Positions 12,828 through 17,985 of a stretch of 17,985 nucleotides of DNA are shown piece by piece. The position numbers and the translations under genes were made by a program. The notes beneath the pieces are model-generated. The model saw nothing but the letters and a program-made list of their open reading frames with translations. It was not told where the DNA came from and ran no database searches. Position 1 is the first letter of the stretch; each line of letters opens with the position of its first letter. This stretch comes from Candidatus Falkowiibacteriota bacterium (GTDB taxonomy: Bacteria > Patescibacteriota > Patescibacteriia > JACRDY01), in assembly GCA_016218485.1 (NCBI GenBank), contig JACRDY010000060.1:1-17985 (forward strand), in the 5' to 3' direction.

Positions 12828-12983
12828 AACCCATCTCAAAAATAGTTTCGTACCGAAATTGAGCGAATTTTGAGCGAACAGTGTGAAAAACGAGGAGTCA
12901 TAATGGTGTTATGACGACGAGTTTTGAACACTGTGCAGCCAAAATTCGCCAATTGCAGGAGAAAATTATTTTTGAGATAGGTT
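12828..12983 (+). repeat. structured hairpin element, copy 1 (dispersed RNA/MITE-like family)
   Basis: The whole gap between rpmI and rplT folds into one long hairpin. Outer stem: 12833-12848 with 12963-12978 (16 bp). Internal loop: CGTACCGA / GCAGGAGA. Stem: 12857-12872 with 12940-12954 (15 bp, one bulged A). Internal loop: AGCGA / GCAGC. Stem: ACAGTGT (12878-12884) with ACACTGT (12928-12934). Tandem GA / GA mismatch. Stem: AAAAC (12887-12891) with GTTTT (12921-12925). Internal loop: GAGGA / GACGA. Apical stem: GTCATAA / TTATGAC with loop TGGTG (12904-12908). A second copy at 17851-17985 keeps the internal loops and stem lengths but changes the stem bases in a paired way. TCTAA flanks both ends (12823-12827 and 12983-12987), a possible short target duplication. 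Confidence 0.85.
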
Positions 12984-13005
12984 CTAACTACTATAGCGTA
13001 ATTCT

Positions 13006-13353
13006 ATGCCAAGAGTGAAACGCGGCGTCATGCACCAAAAGAAAAAGCGAGCGCTCCGCCGAGCCACCAAAGGATTTAGCGGCAACCGCAGAAACACCCT
13101 CAAGTTGGGTAAGACGGCCATCAAAAAAGCCGGCGTCTACGCTTACGTCGGACGTAAATTAAAAAAACGGGATTACCGCGGCCTATGGCAAACGCGCATC
13201 AGCGCGGCCGCTGCCACCGAGGGTTTCAGCTACAGCCGCTTGATCGGCGCGCTCCATCAGAAAGGCATCGCGCTGGATCGCAAAGTCCTGGCTCAACTGG
13301 CGACCGACTATCCAAAAATTTTCTCCGCCATCGTCGCGGAAGTCAAAAAATAA
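13006..13353 (+). CDS. rplT: 50S ribosomal protein L20
   Basis: 115 residues with the complete L20 pattern: MPRVKRGVMHQKKKRALRRATKGFSGNRRNTLKLGKTAIKKAGVYAYVGRKLKKRDYRGLWQTRISAAA in front and YSRLIGALHQKGIALDRKVLAQLATDYPKIFSAIVAEVKK at the end. The protein is needed for early 50S assembly and in other bacteria represses its own operon by binding mRNA. The structured element just upstream would be within its mRNA leader if rpmI-rplT is one transcript. A clear terminator follows. Confidence 0.97.
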   Translation: MPRVKRGVMHQKKKRALRRATKGFSGNRRNTLKLGKTAIKKAGVYAYVGRKLKKRDYRGLWQTRISAAAATEGFSYSRLIGALHQKGIALDRKVLAQLATDYPKIFSAIVAEVKK

Positions 13354-13366
13354 ACCCTTGCTCTAA

Positions 13367-13400
13367 AAAACTACCCTGGTAGACCAAGGGTAGTTTTGTC
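13367..13400 (+). terminator. intrinsic terminator after rplT
   Basis: AAAACTACCCT (13367-13377) pairs with AGGGTAGTTTT (13387-13397) over 11 bp, loop GGTAGACCA; a T-rich tail follows. It closes the infC-rpmI-rplT operon. Confidence 0.85.
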
Positions 13401-13433
13401 TATTAGCTTTGTTGAAAATCCTGATGGTTAAAA

Positions 13434-13520
13434 AGTTCAAAATTCAAAGTTCAAACAGCGCGTTGATTTGACATTTGGACTTTGAACTTGATTTGAACTT
13501 TGAACTTAGAATTTTGGATT
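13434..13520. repeat. TTCAAA-word inverted array
   Basis: AAGTTCAAA-type words on the left of CAGCGCGTT face TTTGAACTT words on its right. It resembles the array at 11031-11150 in layout and central sequence, so the two are related dispersed repeats. Confidence 0.65.
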
Positions 13521-13531
13521 TTGTGGTTATA

Positions 13532-13560
13532 TTGACAGGAGATAAAAAGTAAAATATAAT
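13532..13560 (+). promoter_or_regulatory. consensus sigma70 promoter of tRNA-Asp
   Basis: TTGACA (13532-13537), exactly 17 bases, TATAAT (13555-13560): both boxes perfect. It points at the tRNA gene starting at 13606. Confidence 0.85.
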
Positions 13561-13605
13561 TGGCAACAGTTTTAGATTTTCAACGAATCTTAAAAACAGC
13601 AGAGT

Positions 13606-13681
13606 GGACCCGTGGTGTAGCGGTTAACATGTCTCCCTGTCACGGAGAAGATCGCCGGTTCGAATCCGGTCGGGTCCGCCA
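13606..13681 (+). tRNA. tRNA-Asp (anticodon GTC), CCA encoded
   Basis: Acceptor GGACCCG (13606-13612) pairs with CGGGTCC (13671-13677), then discriminator G and CCA. Anticodon arm TCTCC-CTGTCAC-GGAGA gives anticodon GTC (Asp). T-arm GCCGG-TTCGAAT-CCGGT. A perfect promoter precedes it, and an AT-rich segment with foreign-looking genes follows directly. Confidence 0.96.
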
Positions 13682-13699
13682 GATTACCAAGTTAGAACC

Positions 13700-14585
13700 A
13701 TGTATAAATACAAACATCCAAAACCAATAGTAATAAAGCTCACTGACGAGCTTGGTTTTCGGTTGCGGCAAAAAGCGGCAGAGTATATTAGCGCAAATCA
13801 AAATAGAACTGGAGCAGAGCGAGGAAGCCCAGCCGAACAAAGTTTTGGCGCGCTTGCGGAAATGGTTATACGGAACAAGTTAGGTATGCCGGAAATAAAT
13901 CTCGAGGATCATCCTTAAAGTTGATGTTAAATGCCGTGGCGGCGCATTGCCATTCAAAGAGGAATACGAAAGCAGTGATGGCATTGCAAGAGAAGCAAAA
14001 CATAATTTCTTTGCGCGACAAATGCATGACGAACGACTGGACGCTGATATTTATGTTATGACCCACCTCGAAACTCCCAGCAAAAGAGAGCTTCCGGGTA
14101 CGACCAGACAAAGGAAGTGGATACTTTATATTTGTGGCTGGGTATCAAAAGAACGGGTAGCAAGCGAAGGTGTTTATCTGCCACGCGGTTCTCTTACCGA
14201 ACAAGGAAGAACCTGGTTTACTTATCGTGGACAAGAAATAGAGTATTATAACCGCAATCTCAATGGATTAGAGACAGTTGAGGACTTATTAAGTATTGAT
14301 CCGCCAGATGTTGAGAAAGATAGGAACCACAAAGGCGATCTGAATTTGACCTCCGTTGATGCAGTAAGAATCGCCTACGACCTTATTGGTCGGGGTGTGC
14401 TTTCTGAAAAACACCTTGCTTTCGTTCAAAAAGAAACTGGCATAAATAAAATCGTGAAGCCGGTTTTACACTCAAACCAGTATTTCCATCTGCTGTACTG
14501 GCTCAAAGAAAAGGGCGCGTTGACTGACAGTGAGATTGAAAAAGCCCGAAAAATTCTCCAAGAGGAACCTTATAGCGGGATCTAA
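13700..14585 (+). pseudogene. frame-broken nuclease-like gene, probable restriction half of an R-M pair
   Basis: Two frames read as one protein. ATG 13700 to TAA 13916 gives 72 residues, including GALAEMVIRNKLGMPEINLEDHP. The +1 frame, open from 13899 to TAA 14583-14585, continues with KVDVKCRGGALPFKEEYESS and about 200 more residues. Skipping one T at 13916 (CCT-T-AAA) joins them into about 294 residues. VDVKCRG with an upstream Glu helix fits a PD-(D/E)XK nuclease core, but the usual stretch with the first catalytic Asp seems short or missing, so a small deletion may have occurred. The stop overlaps the stop of the convergent methyltransferase gene, as in compact R-M loci. The second frame alone has no good start (TTG 13947). 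Either a dead gene, a sequencing error, or a programmed +1 shift. The assignment as a restriction enzyme is inferred from context and motif only. Confidence 0.6.
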
Positions 14586-15676
14586 AATAATTTTAGCTTG
14601 TTGCTTTCTGCTCTGTATTGAGTTTCAGCATCTTTGATACGTTTTTTTGAAACCTCGACATAATCAACCTTATGCTTTTTGAACAGATAGACATCTTCGT
14701 TTTTCTCAATCCCAATAAATTTTCTTCCCTCTAAAACTGCCGAAACAAGAAAGCTACCGCTTCCACAAGTATTGTCTAACACCACATCACCCTCCTTCGT
14801 GAAGGTACGAACTAGATAGCGGCCAAGCTCCACTGGTTTTTGCGTCGGATGATAAACTTCGCCTTCACTCTCGGCGGTTTTGAAATAGACAACATCAGTA
14901 GGATATCTCTCACCATTACTTTTTACTTCAACAGTCTTAAAGTCGCCATAACTTCCGGTTAACTGATCTTTTCTGAAACCTTTATTATATGGCTCTCCAT
15001 AGGTCATTTGCGGGTTGTATGCTGGCTGGTTTTTGTAGAAGATACAAACATCCTCATGCTTTCGAAGTGGCTGCTTCTTAGCATTTAAAAAGTTAGTTGG
15101 TTTTGATTTTACCCAAGTTATTTTGTACTTAAACAATCTAGGGTTAGAGAGCATTAAGTTGGCAGTAAAAAGTCCTTGCCCTGTTAGAGCAATAACACCG
15201 TTATCTTTAATAATGCGCTCATAGTGTGCCCAAAGCTGATCAAGTGGGATAACACTATCCCAATGATTTTGTGTTGTACCATAAGGCAGATCGCACAAAA
15301 TCATGTCTATCGATCTTGTAGGAATGTCGGTCATTACTTTTAAACAGTCTCCCTCAAGAACTTTATTTTCAAAGTGAGCGATTGGCTTATTACTTTTGGT
15401 TATTTTAACTTCCTGATCCTCAACATCAAGATTTTTTCGTAAATACCAAAGACAATAAGTGTTGACCGGCAGTCCCTCCCGTTGAGCACGTTGTTCTAGC
15501 TCACGATAAGAGTCTGTCCCGAGTAAATTGCGCAACTCATTACTTCCAAGATCGGCTATGCTTTTATACAAATCTATATTTCTCTCACCAAAAGCCAAAA
15601 CAACACCCTTTGCTTTCGGGTTTATTTCTTTGTAGTCAGAAAAGTAGACTGCTTTGAAAATCTGATTGCTTGCCAT
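14582..15676 (-). CDS. DNA methyltransferase, beta-class (N6-adenine or N4-cytosine)
   Basis: 364 residues. Motif IV DLPYGTTQNHWDS (about 129-141) comes before the SAM-binding motif I DNTCGSGSF (about 301-309), the beta-class order, with HPTQKP at about 276-281 and FIGIEKNED just after motif I. DLPY in place of DPPY is common in this group and leans towards N6-adenine. The first ~85 residues are an extra N-terminal domain I do not recognise, perhaps DNA binding. It converges on the broken nuclease-like gene, with stops overlapping, so it is likely the modification half of an R-M pair, or now a solitary methylase. TATAAT lies only 6 bases before ATG 15676, suggesting a leaderless transcript. 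Confidence 0.9.
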   Translation of the reverse strand: MASNQIFKAVYFSDYKEINPKAKGVVLAFGERNIDLYKSIADLGSNELRNLLGTDSYRELEQRAQREGLPVNTYCLWYLRKNLDVEDQEVKITKSNKPIAHFENKVLEGDCLKVMTDIPTRSIDMILCDLPYGTTQNHWDSVIPLDQLWAHYERIIKDNGVIALTGQGLFTANLMLSNPRLFKYKITWVKSKPTNFLNAKKQPLRKHEDVCIFYKNQPAYNPQMTYGEPYNKGFRKDQLTGSYGDFKTVEVKSNGERYPTDVVYFKTAESEGEVYHPTQKPVELGRYLVRTFTKEGDVVLDNTCGSGSFLVSAVLEGRKFIGIEKNEDVYLFKKHKVDYVEVSKKRIKDAETQYRAESNKLKLF

Positions 15677-15682
15677 ATGTAT

Positions 15683-15688
15683 ATTATA
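15683..15688 (-). promoter_or_regulatory. -10 box of the methyltransferase gene (leaderless start)
   Basis: TATAAT on the minus strand ends 6 bases before the ATG at 15676, so transcription would begin at or next to the start codon. No convincing -35 is visible. Confidence 0.45.
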
Positions 15689-15790
15689 ACCAATCGTGCT
15701 AATTAATTTATCTTAAATTAAGCAAAATTTATCATTTGATTAAGGTAGAATAACTAAAATAGCTGTTTAGGTTTGAATATAAAACGGTTT

Positions 15791-15820
15791 TTGACTTTTA
15801 ATTAGCATAATTGGTATATT
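15791..15820 (+). promoter_or_regulatory. promoter of the DUF4238-type gene
   Basis: TTGACT (15791-15796), an 18-base spacer, TATATT (15815-15820); TATGAT at 15825-15830 is an alternative -10. It faces the gene starting at 15861 and is divergent from the methyltransferase promoter. Confidence 0.5.
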
Positions 15821-15860
15821 ATAGTATGATACCTATATAAAAAGAAGTAAATTTATCCAC

Positions 15861-16979
15861 ATGGGCAACAATAAAATTAATTTCTTTATCTGGTTATTTT
15901 ATAAAGCGGGTAATAAGTTCCGCAATTTTGTCTTTCGTAAACGTTTAGGAAGGAAGCCATGGTCGGCAAAACTCATTTTTTCAATAATGAGTTTCTTTGA
16001 TTATTTTGAATCAAGGGTGTACCTGAATACTGGCGAGACAGGGATATTTGATCATTATGTTCCTAGACTCTTATTGAAAAGGTGGCGAGTAGCTGAAACA
16101 GGAACAGATAAAGGTAATATATTCTGTTGGTCAAAAAGCAAAAACTCTATTGAGAAAGTGGCAATCAATGGTATAGCCGGGGAAACAGATTGGGATATTG
16201 GAAAAACAAAAGGGTTGCCTAGCGATTTCGTGCGTAAAAAAATATTTGCTGAAGTATTAGAGAGTAAGGCATCGGATGTTATCAAGTTAATCAACGCATC
16301 TTCATCTCCAGACTTAACTTTCTTGGAAGAAAGTATCCTCGCGATTTTTATAGGGCATCAAATCACAAGAGTGCCACTATTCCATAATTATCTTTTACGC
16401 TTTTTTTCGATTGGGTATTCCAATAAACTTATAAATTATTCTGATTTTGGCAATAAAGAAGTTTTAGTCAGAAAAGTTGTTTATAATGATATTGGTATTA
16501 CATATGATCAATTACAAAATGGTACCACAAGCACAAAAATAAAAGGTGGCAAACCACAACAATTGCTACTATCCTTGATTATTGCATCTGATATTGGCGA
16601 AAAAATTTATAGGGGCAATTTACATATTCTTGAAGTCCCAGCAAACAGCACCGATGAGTTTGTGGTGTCTGATAATCCAGTAGTATTCCTAGATTTTGAA
16701 CGGCAAACTATCTTACACTTTGTCCCTTGGTGGGAAATAGGGAAGAAAGATTTTTGGATATTTATGCCAATTTCACCAAAGAAAGCGATTTTTTGCAAAT
16801 TAAGAAAAAAAGATGGTCCAATTGAGAAAAACAACAATGATCTTGTGCAACTTATGAATTTTGGTCAATATCTTTGCTGTACTGATGGTGTTTTCTCTCG
16901 CAAGAAAGATATTTTAGAAAATCACCTTAAGCTTTACGAGAATGAGTTGCTAACGTCAATAAAGGGTATTAAACCCTAG
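15861..16979 (+). CDS. DUF4238-type protein, unknown function
   Basis: 372 residues. The DUF4238 landmarks are present: DHYVPRLLLKRW (about 64-75), a central helical region with HQITRVP (about 166-172), FVVSDNPVV (about 267-275) and MPISPKKAIF (about 302-311). The biochemical role of the family is not known; members turn up in mobile and defence-type regions. The first ~45 residues are basic and aromatic (WLFYKAGNKFRNFVFRKRLGRK) and could be an extension; ATG 15987 would be an alternative start. The gene is markedly more AT-rich than the ribosomal and envelope genes nearby, and sits beside the R-M-like pair in the segment following tRNA-Asp, so lateral acquisition is likely. A small CTAGGG/CCCTAG hairpin (16976-16993) overlaps its 3' end. 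Confidence 0.8.
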   Translation: MGNNKINFFIWLFYKAGNKFRNFVFRKRLGRKPWSAKLIFSIMSFFDYFESRVYLNTGETGIFDHYVPRLLLKRWRVAETGTDKGNIFCWSKSKNSIEKVAINGIAGETDWDIGKTKGLPSDFVRKKIFAEVLESKASDVIKLINASSSPDLTFLEESILAIFIGHQITRVPLFHNYLLRFFSIGYSNKLINYSDFGNKEVLVRKVVYNDIGITYDQLQNGTTSTKIKGGKPQQLLLSLIIASDIGEKIYRGNLHILEVPANSTDEFVVSDNPVVFLDFERQTILHFVPWWEIGKKDFWIFMPISPKKAIFCKLRKKDGPIEKNNNDLVQLMNFGQYLCCTDGVFSRKKDILENHLKLYENELLTSIKGIKP

Positions 16980-17005
16980 GGCAGAGACCCTAGACCTCAT
17001 CATCC

Positions 17006-17821
17006 TTACTCTGCTGTTTTTTGTTTAATAAATTTCCACAAGGTAACCACGACAATCACCATCATAATCACCAAAGACAGCAGCTGCGCCCAGCGCAAAT
17101 CCAACCAGACCGGCGAATAATCCGTCCTGAAGAACTCCATCAAGAACCGAATGAATGAATACCCAAACAAAAATACTAACGTAACATTCCCTGCTCCATA
17201 CCCCCTACCCTCTCCCTGCTTGCTCTGCAACCGACGCCGATGCATCAAGAGTAACAGCGCAAACAAACATAAATCAAGGAGTGACTCATAGAGAAACGTC
17301 GGATGAAATCGACTGAAATTTACATATTGCTCTGGCCGGTTCGCCAGGTCAATGGGAATGCCCCAGGGCAAGTCGGTCGGCGTGCCAAACAGCTCCTGAT
17401 TGAAGTAGTTGCCCCAGCGGCCGAGCGCCATGGCAATCGGCACGCCGGTAGCCACTAGGTCAGTAATCTTCCAAGGATTCCAGCCTTTCCGCTGGCTGTA
17501 AAAATATACCGTCAGCACGGCGGCGATAATGGCGCCGTGGATAGCCAGCCCGCCCTGCCAAATTTTGACAATATCAGTTGGGTGCGTAGCGTAGTAGCTC
17601 CAAGCATACGCCACATAGTAAATCCGCGCACCCAGGAGGCCAAAGAGAATGGTATAAAAAAATAGGTCGTAGGCTTCGTCCACCGGCAATTTGTATTTTT
17701 TGAATAACTGCACTAAGACCAAGAGGCCGAGAAAAAATCCAGCGACTACTAACAAGCCATACCAATGGATGCTGATGACGCCCAGGTCCAGAAGAATTTT
17801 GTTGGGTGGGGTGGAGAACAT
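17006..17821 (-). CDS. lgt: prolipoprotein diacylglyceryl transferase Lgt
   Basis: 271 residues from ATG 17821. The Lgt signature GRWGNYFNQELFG is intact, with the conserved HG in LAIHGAII and RFHPTFLYESL further on; about seven membrane helices, ending in a basic tail. The enzyme moves diacylglycerol from phosphatidylglycerol to the lipobox Cys of prolipoproteins at the cytoplasmic membrane. The lipoprotein at the left end of the window is a likely type of substrate. TTG at 17839 would add six residues, but MFSTPPNKILLDLGVISIHWYGLL is the more usual beginning; neither has a ribosome site. The second copy of the structured hairpin element lies right upstream and may be in its mRNA leader. Confidence 0.95.
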   Translation of the reverse strand: MFSTPPNKILLDLGVISIHWYGLLVVAGFFLGLLVLVQLFKKYKLPVDEAYDLFFYTILFGLLGARIYYVAYAWSYYATHPTDIVKIWQGGLAIHGAIIAAVLTVYFYSQRKGWNPWKITDLVATGVPIAMALGRWGNYFNQELFGTPTDLPWGIPIDLANRPEQYVNFSRFHPTFLYESLLDLCLFALLLLMHRRRLQSKQGEGRGYGAGNVTLVFLFGYSFIRFLMEFFRTDYSPVWLDLRWAQLLSLVIMMVIVVVTLWKFIKQKTAE

Positions 17822-17850
17822 AGGGTTATATTGCTGCAATGTTACATTGA

Positions 17851-17985
17851 GGTCATCTCAAAACCCTCTTTCGTAACGAAATTTCTAAATTTTGAGCGAA
17901 AATTATGAAGAACGAGGAGGTTTATCGCGGGATAAGCTGACGAGTTCTGAATAATGTGCAGCCAAAATTTAGAAATTGCAGGAGA
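17851..17985 (+). repeat. structured hairpin element, copy 2 (cut by window end)
   Basis: Same fold and orientation as 12828-12983. The start GGTCATCTCAAAA is followed by CGTAACGA (17872-17879, opposite GCAGGAGA 17978-17985). Then: stem 17880-17894 with 17963-17977 (15 bp perfect); AGCGA / GCAGC; stem around ATTAT (17902-17906) and ATAAT (17951-17955); tandem GA / GA; AGAAC / GTTCT; GAGGA / GACGA; apical stem 17919-17926 with 17931-17938, loop GCGG. The closing outer arm lies beyond the window. Confidence 0.82.

Noticed and set aside
13640..13840. Minus-strand frame ending in RTRPDSNRRSSP
   Set aside because: Antisense of tRNA-Asp; the RPDSNRR-type peptide is a typical artefact of translating the reverse strand of a tRNA.
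13606..16990. Attachment-site duplication of the tRNA-Asp 3' end
   Set aside because: I found no second copy of the T-arm/acceptor sequence near the right end of the AT-rich segment and no integrase gene, so no element boundaries are claimed.

Overview
The window looks like one contig of a small-genome, candidate-phyla-radiation (Patescibacteria-like) bacterium. The case rests on short housekeeping proteins of CPR type (SmpB, IF3, L35, L20, Lgt), a small GIY-YIG protein, an HtrA-like protein with a degenerate active site, weak Shine-Dalgarno sequences in front of most housekeeping genes, and a tmRNA with an unusual alanine-rich tag. This is inference from sequence character; no marker gene was searched against a database.

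Layout. 1-2082 (minus): a Cys-rich, Thr-linker lipoprotein running off the window edge, preceded by a secreted protein with a beta-barrel-like C-terminal half. 2336-3187 (minus): a Wzz-like polysaccharide co-polymerase without a kinase domain. 3216-3840: a gene-free stretch packed with palindromes, including a 26-bp-arm inverted repeat made of CACAGAT words. 3850-8467 (minus): a five-gene envelope cluster (AI-2E family permease, two single-pass proteins, a polytopic membrane protein, a pseudo-HtrA/PDZ protein) ending in a clear terminator. 8719-10278 (plus): three small membrane-anchored or secreted Asp- and Cys-rich proteins that share a cysteine pattern. 10468-13353 (plus): a translation block with smpB, tmRNA (ssrA), a GIY-YIG protein, infC, rpmI and rplT. 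13606-16979: tRNA-Asp(GTC), then an AT-rich segment holding a frame-broken nuclease-like gene, a convergent beta-class DNA methyltransferase and a DUF4238-type gene. 17006-17821 (minus): lgt.

How the parts connect. smpB and ssrA are the two halves of trans-translation. infC, rpmI and rplT form the classic IF3-L35-L20 cluster. lgt supplies the lipid modification that the lipoprotein at the left edge would need. The nuclease-like ORF pair and the methyltransferase look like a restriction-modification locus whose restriction half is broken or frameshifted.

The strongest candidate for something undescribed is a structured element present twice: 12828-12983, between rpmI and rplT, and 17851 to the right edge, just upstream of lgt. 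Both copies fold into the same long hairpin. Stem sequences differ but stay paired, while four non-Watson-Crick internal loops are identical or nearly so in sequence and spacing.
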